This document shows, piece by piece, positions 50,727 to 60,067 of a stretch of DNA of 64,000 nucleotides (positions are counted from its first letter, which is position 1; each line of letters starts with the position of its first letter). The stretch comes from Phycisphaerales bacterium (GTDB lineage Bacteria > Planctomycetota > Phycisphaerae > UBA1845). The notes beneath the pieces are model-generated. The model worked only from the letters and a program-made list of their open reading frames with translations. It was not told the DNA's origin and searched no databases. Location of the stretch: the NCBI GenBank assembly GCA_020639115.1, contig JACKHG010000012.1, positions 1 through 64,000 of the forward strand. Reading direction: 5' to 3'. The position numbers and the translations under genes are program-made.

Positions 50727-53642
50727 ATGAAAAACAGGTGGAAGTGTGAGGCGCTCGCGCTGCTGTGCGCGGTCACCGGTGCGGCGCGTGCGGACGGTAC
50801 GGCAGCGGCGAAACTGTTCAGTATGCGGGAACACGACGCCGCGCCCGCGCTGCGTGCGGATGAGCAAGCACCCGGCGTGAAGCGCCGCGGGTACGTCGCG
50901 GTGAACGCGGACGCGCTGGACCGTGTGGCGCCGGGCAGCGTGTGCCGGGTCACCGCGGCGTTGTTTGCCGATGCCACGTTCGTGCTGACAATCGAGCGCA
51001 GCTCCGCGCGGCTGTCGGCGTGGACCGGCTGTGTGGACGGCATCGCCGGCAGCGACGTCGTCCTGGTGGAGCGCGACGGTGGTGTGACCGGCGTGATTCG
51101 CGCGGGAGCGCGCGGCGTTTTCGAGATCCGCGATCTCGGGGCCGACGTTCATGAGGTCCGGCAGCTCGACGTGCAGCGCCTGCGCGGTTGCCGGCGGCCC
51201 CCTTCGGTGGCACACGTCGCTGCCGCGGTGCGCGGCGCTGGTAGCGGATTCTGTGATGACGGCTCGGTGGTGGACCTGCTGGTCGTCTACACAGCCGATG
51301 CCCGGGTGGCTGCAGGCGGTGTGGCGGCGATCGAGGGGTTGATCGACCTGGCGGTGGCGGATGCGAACGCGGCGTTGGCCCGCAGCGAGGTGCAGACGGC
51401 GATCCGACTGGTGCACGCGCAGGAGGTGACCTACGCGGAGACGGGGCAGGCGGACATGGATGGTCCGCGGCTCGTGGCGACGGACGACGGCTTTCTGGAC
51501 GAGGTGCACGAACTGCGCGACGCGTACGGGGCGGATTGCGTCAGCCTGTGGGTGAACGCGCTGGATACCGGCGGGATTGGGTATTTTCCGGATGCGACGC
51601 TGACGGGCATCGGCGCCAGCGGCTTCAGCGAACTGCGGCTGGACAACGCCGCGCTGGGGACGCTCGCGCACGAGCTGGGGCACAACTTCTACTGTACGCA
51701 TGACCGGCTGCACACGGCCGACGTGCCCTGGGCGGACTATGCGTATGGATATGTCGAGCCGGGCGGCGCGTGGCAGACGATCATGGCGACAGCCGCGACG
51801 GCGTACATCCCGTATTTCGCCAATCCGGATGTGGCGTGGCCGGGGCCGACGCCGCCCGATCCCGGGCCGACCGGGGTGGCGGAAGGGCAGCCCGAACCGG
51901 CAGACACGGCGCGGGCAATCAATGAGACGGCGATCTACGTGGCGAACTTCCGGCCGACGGCCGTCAGCGGTCTGTCGAACGTGTTGTACGTGGCTGCCGA
52001 CGCCACCCCCGGGGGAGACGGCGAAAGCTGGGCGAGCGCGGTCAACGATCTGCAGGTGGCGCTGTGCCGCGCGGCGGGATCCGGCGGCGTGGTCACGCAG
52101 ATCTGGGTGAAAGCGGGTACGTACCGGCCCGATTCCGGCGGGCAGCGTACCGGCACCTTCCACCTAGCCGACGGACTGGCGATCTACGGCGGGTTTGCGG
52201 GAACGGAGGTTTCGCTGAGTGAGCGGAGGCCGGCGCAGCATTCGTCGATTCTCAGCGGCGACATCGGCGTGCCGGGCGACGCGAGCGACAACTGCTACCA
52301 CGTCGTGACCGCCGACATCGCGAGTGCGACTGCGGTGCTCGACGGGTTTACCATTACGGAGGGGAACGCGAACGGCGCGGATCCGGACGACCGGGGCGCA
52401 GGCATCCTCGTGCGGGGAGCGGGGGCTGCCCGGATCGCGAACTGCACGGTGACCGGCAACACGGCGACGTACGGCGGCGCGGGATTGTACTGCGACGGGA
52501 CCGCGGATCCGCAACTGACGGACTGCACGTTCACTGCGAACATCGTCACGGGCACGGACTGGCCGGCGAGCGGCGGCGGGCTCCAGTGCCAGGGCGCGGC
52601 GAGCCCGCTGCTCGAGCGTTGCGTGTTTTCCGCGAACGGAGCGCGCTACGGCGCGGGCATCGCCAGCCTGTTCGGGGCGAGTCCGGAGCTGCGCCATTGC
52701 GTCATCGAGAATCATGCGCCGGGCGCCGGCTCCGAGGGCGCCGGCTTGTATGCATACAGCAACTGCAACGTGACGCTCACGTACTGCGTACTGCGGGCGA
52801 ATGCGGCGGACTACGGCGGGGCAATGGCCAACTGGTTCAACAGTTCCGCCACGCTGACGGGGTGCAGGTTAATGGGCAACAGCGGCGGAGTTGACGGCGG
52901 CGGCCTCTACAACTACTCGGACTGCGCCGTTGCGCTCGTCAACTGCCTCGCCGCAGGGAATTCCACGGCCGAGAGCGGCGGCGCGTGTGCGAGCCTGTTC
53001 AACAGCGACCTGCAGGTCATCAACACGACAGTCGTCGGCAACGTGGCGGGTTTCGACGGCGGCGGGCTTTCGTTCTACCAGTGTGCACCGTTGCTGGCGA
53101 GCTCCATCCTGTGGGCGAACACCGTCGGCGGCGTGGTGAGCGAGCATGCCCAGGTGGTGAGCGACGGCGCTGTGGCGATCGATCACTGCACGGTGCAGGC
53201 CTGGAGCGGCACGCTCGGCGGATCCGGCAACAGCGGAGCAGATCCGACCTTCCGGGATGCGGACGGCGGGGACAATACCTACGGGACAGCCGACGACGAT
53301 GCGCGGCTGGCGGCGGGGTCGCCCTGCATTGATACCGGCGTCGATGCGCTGCCGACCGGCGTCGTGGAGGATCTCGACGGACGGCCGCGCGTCGTCGGTG
53401 GCACGATCGATCGCGGCGCGTACGAGTTTCCGCCTGCGCTCCCAGGCGATTTTGACGGTGACGGCGACAGCGATCTGATCGACTACGCCGCGCTGGCTGA
53501 CTGCATGGCGGGTCCGGACGCGCCGCCCGCGCCGACCGCGACGATCGCGGCGACCTGCCTTGCGGTCTTCGACGCGGACGCGGACGGCGACGTGGACCTG
53601 CGCGACGCGGCTGCACTCGTACGCGACATTGGCGGCAACTGA
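50727..53642 (+). CDS. Secreted metzincin-like protease with beta-helix and dockerin-like tail
   Basis: A 971-aa exported protein. The signal peptide is CEALALLCAVTGAARADG. Residues about 180-430 form a reprolysin-like zinc protease with HELGHNFYCTH (ligands H315, H319, H325; catalytic E316). The Gly usual at the eighth place of HExxHxxGxxH is Tyr. A right-handed beta-helix of about 350 residues follows (FTITEGNANG, CTVTGNTATYGGAGLYC, CLAAGNSTAESGG units), as in polymorphic outer-membrane repeats. The tail DFDGDGDSDLIDYAALADC plus DADADGDVDLRDAAALV is dockerin-like. GGGGG precedes the ATG at 50727. Confidence 0.85.
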   Translation: MKNRWKCEALALLCAVTGAARADGTAAAKLFSMREHDAAPALRADEQAPGVKRRGYVAVNADALDRVAPGSVCRVTAALFADATFVLTIERSSARLSAWTGCVDGIAGSDVVLVERDGGVTGVIRAGARGVFEIRDLGADVHEVRQLDVQRLRGCRRPPSVAHVAAAVRGAGSGFCDDGSVVDLLVVYTADARVAAGGVAAIEGLIDLAVADANAALARSEVQTAIRLVHAQEVTYAETGQADMDGPRLVATDDGFLDEVHELRDAYGADCVSLWVNALDTGGIGYFPDATLTGIGASGFSELRLDNAALGTLAHELGHNFYCTHDRLHTADVPWADYAYGYVEPGGAWQTIMATAATAYIPYFANPDVAWPGPTPPDPGPTGVAEGQPEPADTARAINETAIYVANFRPTAVSGLSNVLYVAADATPGGDGESWASAVNDLQVALCRAAGSGGVVTQIWVKAGTYRPDSGGQRTGTFHLADGLAIYGGFAGTEVSLSERRPAQHSSILSGDIGVPGDASDNCYHVVTADIASATAVLDGFTITEGNANGADPDDRGAGILVRGAGAARIANCTVTGNTATYGGAGLYCDGTADPQLTDCTFTANIVTGTDWPASGGGLQCQGAASPLLERCVFSANGARYGAGIASLFGASPELRHCVIENHAPGAGSEGAGLYAYSNCNVTLTYCVLRANAADYGGAMANWFNSSATLTGCRLMGNSGGVDGGGLYNYSDCAVALVNCLAAGNSTAESGGACASLFNSDLQVINTTVVGNVAGFDGGGLSFYQCAPLLASSILWANTVGGVVSEHAQVVSDGAVAIDHCTVQAWSGTLGGSGNSGADPTFRDADGGDNTYGTADDDARLAAGSPCIDTGVDALPTGVVEDLDGRPRVVGGTIDRGAYEFPPALPGDFDGDGDSDLIDYAALADCMAGPDAPPAPTATIAATCLAVFDADADGDVDLRDAAALVRDIGGN

Positions 53643-53661
53643 TTGGTGCAGGTCAACAAAA

Positions 53662-53705
53662 AGGTGAGCCTCGTCGCGTTCGCAGGAACGCCACGAGGCT
53701 CACTT
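53662..53705. terminator. Bidirectional terminator between two protease genes
   Basis: GTGAGCCTCGT (53664-53674) and ACGAGGCTCAC (53693-53703) form an 11-bp stem, with an inner GCGTT/AACGC stem. On the minus strand TTTTT follows directly, so it is a classical Rho-independent terminator for the M4 protease gene; on the plus strand it lies 20 bases after the stop of the 971-aa protease gene. Confidence 0.8.
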
Positions 53706-53743
53706 GGTCTCGGCGATCAACGCCGCGATTTACACGGGACCGA

Positions 53744-56700
53744 TCAGTTCGGTCCGCCCGCGGTGACCGAGTTCACGAAGAGCTGGAGGTCGGCTCCGTC
53801 GACCATGGCGTCGCCGGAGAGGTTGGCGGGCTCGCAGGCGGGACCTGCGACCGGAGCGCCGAAGCAGCCCTGGAAGAGGGCGAAGTCACGCAGGTCGTGG
53901 TCGCCGTCGTGATCCATGTCGCCGTCGCCGTAGGCCACGCAGCTCGCGGAACCTTCCTCACACCAGGTGGCGCCGCCGCAGGGATCGCCGGTCGAGGTGC
54001 AGCCGCTACCGCCGTCGCAGTACTCGGTGCCGTTGCAGAACGTGCCGTCGTCGGCGCAGAGCGCGTCGTTCGGCGTGAATGCGCAACCGTTGACCGAGTC
54101 GCAGGTGTCCTGCGTGCAGGCGATGCCGTCGTCGCAGATGAGCGGCGTGCCGGCGATGCAGCTTCCGCCCACGCAGTCCTCGGCGCCGTTGCACACGTTG
54201 CCGTCGTCGCAATCCGCCGGCGTGGTGCACTGGGCGACCGTGATGATGCGGAGCGAGTCGAGCGCGGCCTCGATGATGTTCCCGCTCGCGCTGCCATCGG
54301 CGGCGCCGAAGCGCAGGCGGACGGTGCTGGTCAGTGGAATGAAGTTCTCGAGGGCGAACGTGCGGTCGGTCCAGGTGTTGGCGCTGGTCAGATAGTTGAG
54401 CGTCTCCAGGTTGACCCAGGAGGAGCCGTTGTTGGACGAGACCTCGGCGACGAAGAAGTCGCCGCTGTCGTTGCCGACGTCACGGTTGAAGAACCAGCGC
54501 GTGTAGGCCAGCTCCGCCGAGGCCTCGCCGGACAGGTCGATGGCCGGGGAGACGAGGTAGATCACGCCGCTGTCGACGTCGTCGGTACCGAGCGACGAGT
54601 TCTGGGCGGTGAAGGCGCACCCGGAGCCCTCGTACGGGTCCTCGGGCTGGGCCTGGTTGCCGTTGTCACTGGTCCCATTGGGATTGCCAAAGAGCCAATC
54701 GCCGGTGCTCGCGGTGCTGCCCGAGCCACGGAGCGTCCAGCCCTGGACGTTGCCGTTGTCGAAGGTCTCAACGAACGCGGCGGTGGCGCAGGCGTCGTTC
54801 GCTTCGCTGCAATACTCGCCCGGGCAGGGATCGGCCCCGGGCGTGCAGATGTTGTTCAAGCAGGTTTCCGCGCCGTTGCAGTAGTTGCCGTCGTCGCAGT
54901 CGCCATCACCCGAGCAGGAACAGATGAAGACGTCGAAGTCGTCGACGTACCAGCCGGTCACACCGTTGCAGTAGTCCTTGCCGAATTCGAAACGGAACTG
55001 CACGGAGTCACCGGCCGTGGCGATGCCGGCGAGATCGATGACGGAGGTGCCCCAGCCGCCGCCGGCCCCGCTCCAGCCGGGCTCGCCGCCGAGGGGATTC
55101 GTGCTGCTGCCCGTGTCCAGCGTCACGTTGTAGTCGTTGTAGTCGAACGCGGACGACGGCACGAGGTTGAAGTTCCCGCCGTTGACGCTGACCTTGACGT
55201 TGCCGCCGTCGTAGCCGGCCTCGGTCGCGACGTAGTGGCGAAACTTCACCATGGCGCCGCTGGCGCCGGCGGGCAGATTGATGACCGGGCTGGTGAGCCG
55301 ATGCACCGCGGTCTCGTCACCGCCCGTGGGGCATCCATCATTGAGGTCCGCGCAGAACCAGGCCGAGCCGTTGCCGCCGGGCGGCGTGCTGGCGGTCTGC
55401 ACCCAGTTGTAGGGCGTGTCGGGGCTGCCGACGAACGCGGTGGTCCAGCCGTTGGCGCCGCTCTCGAAGTCGTCGAAGTAGATCGAGGTCTGGGCGCTGC
55501 AAAGCGGCGGCGGGAACGGATCGAGCACGTCCTGGTTGGAACCGCAGGAGCCGTCCGTGTCCATCTCGACGGCGAGCAGGGCCTTGTCGACCTCGGCGGC
55601 GTCGGCGGCGGTGAACATGCTGCTGGAGGGCAGACCGGTGACCGGGTCATTCGGCGTGGTGCCGACGAGGTCAGCCGCCGCCTGGTTCAGCGCGAAGTAG
55701 GCGTCGCGGTAGTCGGATGCGGGCGTGAGATAGACGGTCAGAGCGCGGTACCACACGGCGGCGGCCTTGATCGGTCCGATGCCGGTGACGGTCTGGCCGT
55801 TGAACGTCTTGCCGTCGGTGATGATGGCGAAAGCGTGGTTGCCGACGCCGCTGCCGCTGTGGACACCGCCGTTGTCGAGCGAGCTGCAGGTTTGCTGGGG
55901 GCTGTTGTTGCGATCCGGATCGCCGAAGCACTCGGGATTCCACATGTCGCGAATGGCGCCGCCGAATGCGGTGGCGTCCTCACCCATCAGCCAGCGGACG
56001 CCGTCGACGTAGCTGGAGGGCGTGCTGCACTGGCTGCGGAGGTTGTTGGGTGTATCGACGCCGGAGCCGGTGGGGTGGGTCGGCCAGTGGGGCGCGGCGG
56101 GCGGACCGGGGTTGGAGACGTCGCCGTTGTAGAGATCGATGAGTTCGCCGAACACGTCGGAGTAGGATTCGTTGAGCTGGCCGGACTGGTTCTGATAGAT
56201 GAGGTTGGCGCTGTGTTCGGTGACGCCGTGGGTCATTTCGTGGGCGGTGATGTCGTCGGTGACGGTGCCGCTGCAGAAGACCATTTCGGTTCCGTTCCAC
56301 CCGGCGTTGGGGCAGGGCGGGTTGGTGGAGTTGACCGTGAGGATCAGGGTCATGCCGGAGCCGTCGATGCTGTCGCGGTTGTGGCCGCGGAAGTAGTAGT
56401 CGTAGATATCGCCGGCGTAGTCGTAGGCGCGGTTGACGTCGGCGGGGCTGGCCACGGGTCCCTGGCCTTCGGAGCGGGCGAGGGTGCCGGGCAGCGAGGA
56501 ACTGCCGTTGCCGTTGTAGACCGCGCGGTTGCGGGCGGTGAGGAAGAGCGACCACTCGTCGAGCGTTTCGCCGGTGCGGGCGTCGATGAACATGGCCTGG
56601 CGGGTCGGCACGGAGTTGTCGCTGACGATGAGGTAGTAGGCGAGGCGGGCGCCGCGGGCGGCGTCGCCGTACCAGCCGGGATCGACGATGACGAGCTCGG

Positions 56701-57235
56701 AGTGCTCGACCATGACGGCGGCTGGGTTCATGTCGGCAATGACGTCGGCGATGACGTCGGCCTCGGCGACGAGGGGTACGACCGGCACCTTGGCGGAAAT
56801 GACGTGGAAGTCGCCGTTGGCGGCGACGACCTGCCCGGACGCGTCGGTGTGCACCTTGAGTTCGCCCGAGAATACCGGGACGCCCGCGTGGACCTGCATG
56901 TAGGTTGTGTGGATTTCACCAAGATCGTCGACATCGACGCGCTGCAGGGCGAGTTGATGAGCGGCGTCGTCGGCGCCGAAGAGCGGGCCGTACTGGGCGA
57001 GGAAATCCTGGGGCGTGGCCTGGGCGCGGTTGCTCGCGGCGGTCACCGGGATGGCCTGGCCGCCGCGGCCGGTGATCATGCGCACGGTGCCGTCGGGGTT
57101 GGCGTCAACGACGTGGACCTTATCGAGCAGCGGGGCGAAGGCCGGGTTGCGGCCGGCCTGCTGGGCCGAGGCGGGCCCGGCGAGGGCCAGCGTGATTGCG
57201 GCTGCCATACAGAATGAAACGCCAACTGATTTCAC
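53744..57235 (-). CDS. Secreted M4 (thermolysin-family) metalloprotease with dockerin-like tail
   Basis: A 1163-aa exported protein starting at GTG with AAGGAGG 7 bases upstream. The signal peptide ends near GPASAQQ. An FTP/PepSY-type propeptide spans about 30-225. The M4 catalytic domain has HEMTH (H332, E333, H336) and NESYSDVFGE with the third ligand E356, then HSGSGVGNHAF. Two beta-sandwich domains follow (FDDFESGANGWTTAFVGS and FVETFDNGNVQGWTLRGSG), with Cys-rich repeats of the type CDDGNYCNGAETC, and a tail with GDMDHDGDHDLRDFALFQGC. It probably degrades external protein and may attach through the tail. Confidence 0.93.
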   Translation of the reverse strand: MKSVGVSFCMAAAITLALAGPASAQQAGRNPAFAPLLDKVHVVDANPDGTVRMITGRGGQAIPVTAASNRAQATPQDFLAQYGPLFGADDAAHQLALQRVDVDDLGEIHTTYMQVHAGVPVFSGELKVHTDASGQVVAANGDFHVISAKVPVVPLVAEADVIADVIADMNPAAVMVEHSELVIVDPGWYGDAARGARLAYYLIVSDNSVPTRQAMFIDARTGETLDEWSLFLTARNRAVYNGNGSSSLPGTLARSEGQGPVASPADVNRAYDYAGDIYDYYFRGHNRDSIDGSGMTLILTVNSTNPPCPNAGWNGTEMVFCSGTVTDDITAHEMTHGVTEHSANLIYQNQSGQLNESYSDVFGELIDLYNGDVSNPGPPAAPHWPTHPTGSGVDTPNNLRSQCSTPSSYVDGVRWLMGEDATAFGGAIRDMWNPECFGDPDRNNSPQQTCSSLDNGGVHSGSGVGNHAFAIITDGKTFNGQTVTGIGPIKAAAVWYRALTVYLTPASDYRDAYFALNQAAADLVGTTPNDPVTGLPSSSMFTAADAAEVDKALLAVEMDTDGSCGSNQDVLDPFPPPLCSAQTSIYFDDFESGANGWTTAFVGSPDTPYNWVQTASTPPGGNGSAWFCADLNDGCPTGGDETAVHRLTSPVINLPAGASGAMVKFRHYVATEAGYDGGNVKVSVNGGNFNLVPSSAFDYNDYNVTLDTGSSTNPLGGEPGWSGAGGGWGTSVIDLAGIATAGDSVQFRFEFGKDYCNGVTGWYVDDFDVFICSCSGDGDCDDGNYCNGAETCLNNICTPGADPCPGEYCSEANDACATAAFVETFDNGNVQGWTLRGSGSTASTGDWLFGNPNGTSDNGNQAQPEDPYEGSGCAFTAQNSSLGTDDVDSGVIYLVSPAIDLSGEASAELAYTRWFFNRDVGNDSGDFFVAEVSSNNGSSWVNLETLNYLTSANTWTDRTFALENFIPLTSTVRLRFGAADGSASGNIIEAALDSLRIITVAQCTTPADCDDGNVCNGAEDCVGGSCIAGTPLICDDGIACTQDTCDSVNGCAFTPNDALCADDGTFCNGTEYCDGGSGCTSTGDPCGGATWCEEGSASCVAYGDGDMDHDGDHDLRDFALFQGCFGAPVAGPACEPANLSGDAMVDGADLQLFVNSVTAGGPN

Positions 57236-57489
57236 GGTCAATCCTCCTTGGCAAATACGGAATAGACGGATGCGGTGGGCCCGCGCGTTCCGACCCCGGC
57301 ATCGCCGCAACGGGTAACGCCGGCGGGGGCACCGCCTGAGGTTTCGTGGAGCGACTCGCACACTTTCCCCTGCACCTGAACCGGTCAGTTTATCGCATGC
57401 GCGCAGCGGTTGCACAGCGAAGTTTGTGATGTATCCGGGCTGCATGATTGAAATCAGTTGGACAAGTTTCGGCGGGCGGCGGGCGCGCG

Positions 57490-58908
57490 TCAGCCGGGCG
57501 TGGGAATATCGGCCAGGGCGGCGGCGACGACGTGCGCGCTCGACCACGCCCACTGGAAGTTGAACCCGCCGATGCGCCCGTCGACGTCGAGAATCTCACC
57601 GGCGAGGTGCAGCCCCGGGCAGGGGCGCGACGCGAGCGTGCGCGCATCGACTTCGCCGAGCGGAACGCCGCCTGCGGTCGCTTCGGCAAATCCATAACCG
57701 CGTCCGCTGCGCACCGACAGCGGCCAGGCGATGAGGGCGTGGGCGAGTCTGCGCCGCGCATCGCGGGAGAGGTGCGCCATCGGCGTGGTCGCCGCGATGG
57801 CGAGCGCGGCGAGCAGCGCGTCCGCAAGGCGCGCGGGCAGCAGGCGCGCGAGGGCGTTGTGCAGTTGCAACCGCGGCTGGGCCGCGCCGAGTTCGATCAG
57901 GCGGGACTCGGCGCGGACGAAGTCGTCGCCGGGCAGGAAGTTCACCGTGAGCGCGACGTCGCGCTCGGCGGCGCGGGCGCGGTGCCAGTGCCGGGAGATG
58001 TCGAGCACGCCGGGGCCGCTGATGCCGAAGTGCGTCCAGAGCAGGATGCCGCGCACCCGGTGCGGCCTGTCGCCGGCGGCCTGCACGGTGAGCTCGACCG
58101 TTTGAGAAATACCGGAGAGCGGCGGGTGGAAGTCGCCGGCGAGGACGAGGGGGTCGAGCGCGGGCGTGAGCGGCACGAGCGTGTGGCCGAGCCGGCGGGC
58201 GAGCGTGTAGCCGAAGCCGTCACTGCCGGTCTTGGGCAGCGACTGGCCGCCGGTGGCGAGCACGACGCGCGTGGCGGTGAAGTCGCTCGCGCCGACGGTG
58301 ACGCTGAAGCCGTCAGGGCCGCGCCGGATGTCGGTGACGCGGTGGTCGGCGCGGATGCGCACGCCGATGCGTTCGCACTCGGCGAGCAGGGCGCCGAGTA
58401 CGGACTTGGCGCTGTTCGTCGTGGGAAAGAGCTTGCCGTTGTCCGGCTCTGCGTACATATCGACGCCGAGTTCGCGGAAGAACGCGACGGTGCGTTCGGC
58501 GGGGAAGGCGGCGAGGACGCGTTTGATGACGTTGCGGCTGCCGCCGGAGAAGTCAGCCGGCGTGACGACGCGGTTGGTGACGTTGCAGCGGCCCCCGCCG
58601 GAAACGAGGATCTTGGCGCCGAGCTTGCGGGCGCCGTCGAGCACGAGGACGTCGAGCCTGGGCGCGCGGCGGCGGGTGAAGATGGCGGTGGCGAGCCCTG
58701 CGGCTCCGCCGCCCACGATGATGACATCGGCTGATGGCGTGTTGCACCTCGTGCGTGCGGGAACGGGTTGTGGCGCCTGCGAGCGAACCGGGTGGATAGC
58801 GTAGCGGTTCGGCGGGCGGCTACAATGGTGCGTGATGGACGGCGAAAGTGGACAGGACAGGGTGCCCGGCGATGCGCCCCGGAGGCGCCGGGTGCGGTAT
58901 TCCGGCAC
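57490..58908 (-). CDS. HI0933/YhiN-family flavoprotein
   Basis: A FAD-dependent oxidoreductase. It has the dinucleotide loop DVIIVGGGAAGLATAIF, ARKLGAKILVSGGGRCNVTN (a family signature), ATGGQSLPKTGSDGFGYTLA and LHLAGEILDVDGRIGGFNFQ, then WAWSSAHVVA. The biochemical role of this family is not known. The only in-frame ATG is at 58908, which adds about 55 unlikely residues and overlaps the rsmH start region on the other strand by about 74 bases. Between it and the FAD loop there is no ATG, GTG or TTG, so the true start is unclear. Confidence 0.88.
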   Translation of the reverse strand: MPEYRTRRLRGASPGTLSCPLSPSITHHCSRPPNRYAIHPVRSQAPQPVPARTRCNTPSADVIIVGGGAAGLATAIFTRRRAPRLDVLVLDGARKLGAKILVSGGGRCNVTNRVVTPADFSGGSRNVIKRVLAAFPAERTVAFFRELGVDMYAEPDNGKLFPTTNSAKSVLGALLAECERIGVRIRADHRVTDIRRGPDGFSVTVGASDFTATRVVLATGGQSLPKTGSDGFGYTLARRLGHTLVPLTPALDPLVLAGDFHPPLSGISQTVELTVQAAGDRPHRVRGILLWTHFGISGPGVLDISRHWHRARAAERDVALTVNFLPGDDFVRAESRLIELGAAQPRLQLHNALARLLPARLADALLAALAIAATTPMAHLSRDARRRLAHALIAWPLSVRSGRGYGFAEATAGGVPLGEVDARTLASRPCPGLHLAGEILDVDGRIGGFNFQWAWSSAHVVAAALADIPTPG

Positions 58909-59911
58909 GCATCCGCGGCGTTTCGTGGAGCGCTACAAGGAACTGGATCCGGAGGCGTTTCCGGAGATGCAGGCGCACGTGCGTCGGCAGGGGCGCACGC
59001 CGGCGGGGTCGCACGTGCCGGTCTTGCTCGAGGAAGTGCTCGAACATCTTGCGCCCGCGCCGGGCGACGTGGTGGTGGACTGCACGCTGGGGCACGGCGG
59101 GCACGCCGCGCGGCTGCTCGAGCGGATCGGGCCGGAGGGCCGCCTGATCGGGCTCGACATCGATCGCGTGCAGATGCAGCGGACGGCGCAGCGGCTCGCG
59201 GCGCCGAACGTGGCTGTGCGCCGGAGTCACTTCGCGGGGGTGGCGAAGGTGCTGGCGGCGGAGGGTCTGGACGGAGCGGACGTGGTGCTCGCGGACCTTG
59301 GCGTATCCAGCATGCAGTTGGACGATCCGGCGCGGGGTTTCAGCTACAAGCACGATGGGCCGCTGGACATGCGGATGGATGACCGGTTGCCGCGGACGGC
59401 GGCGGACGTGCTCGCGGCGCTTGCGGGCGAGGAACTGGCGGCGCACCTGCGCGAGCTGGCGGACGAGCCGCACGCCGAGCGCATTGCGCGGGCGATCGTG
59501 CGGCGACGAGAGCAGACGCCGATCACGACGACGCGGCAACTGACGCAGATCATCGTGGAGGCGACGGGGCAGCGTGCGGGTGCCACGGCGGCGGGCCGCG
59601 ACGCCGGCGCGTTGCATCCGGCTGCCCGCACGTTCCAGGCGCTGCGCATTCTGGTCAACGACGAGATGGGCGGTCTGGAGCAATTCCTGCGGGTGGTGCC
59701 GTACTGTCTGCGTCCTGGCGGTCGCGTGGGGATCATCAGTTTTCACAGTGGCGAGCATCGCCGCGTGGACGATGCGCTGCGTCGCGCGCGCGCAGCGGGC
59801 GTTTACGCGGCGGTTGCGGACGCGCCCGTGCGTCCCGGCGGCGTCGAGGTCGGCGGCAATCCGCGGGCGCGGTCGGCGCAGTTGCGTTGGGCGCGGCGCG
59901 GTCGCGATTGA
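58835..59911 (+). CDS. rsmH: 16S rRNA (cytosine1402-N4)-methyltransferase RsmH
   Basis: A 358-aa enzyme that methylates N4 of C1402 in 16S rRNA. Motifs: SHVPVLLEEVLEHL, DCTLGHGGHAARLLE with the SAM-binding loop, LADLGVSSMQLDDPARGFSY, TTRQLTQIIVEA, ARTFQALRILVNDE and IISFHSGEHR. About 55 residues precede the usual start (RYSGTHPRRFVERYKELDPE); I recall such an extension in planctomycete homologues. TACAAT lies 8 bases before the ATG with no Shine-Dalgarno, so a leaderless message is likely. A GTG at 58832 is an alternative start. The usual mraZ and ftsL neighbours are absent. Confidence 0.93.
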   Translation: MDGESGQDRVPGDAPRRRRVRYSGTHPRRFVERYKELDPEAFPEMQAHVRRQGRTPAGSHVPVLLEEVLEHLAPAPGDVVVDCTLGHGGHAARLLERIGPEGRLIGLDIDRVQMQRTAQRLAAPNVAVRRSHFAGVAKVLAAEGLDGADVVLADLGVSSMQLDDPARGFSYKHDGPLDMRMDDRLPRTAADVLAALAGEELAAHLRELADEPHAERIARAIVRRREQTPITTTRQLTQIIVEATGQRAGATAAGRDAGALHPAARTFQALRILVNDEMGGLEQFLRVVPYCLRPGGRVGIISFHSGEHRRVDDALRRARAAGVYAAVADAPVRPGGVEVGGNPRARSAQLRWARRGRD

Positions 59912-60067
59912 GCGTGATTGACGGGTTTCTCTGGGCTGAAATCACATCCTGAATTCTCTGTCAACCGGAATTCATGCGCACGACAGTCAACGCTGGTAGC
60001 CTTCGAAAGGCGTGGCTTATTTTGCGCTGCGCCGTGGCATTCGACCCCAACCGACAGAAGGCGCAAC

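Noticed and set aside
53897..57217. 1106-codon open frame antisense to the M4 protease
   Set aside because: It is Val/Ala/Gly-rich without motifs, while the minus strand carries a complete M4 protease with signal peptide and ribosome binding site.
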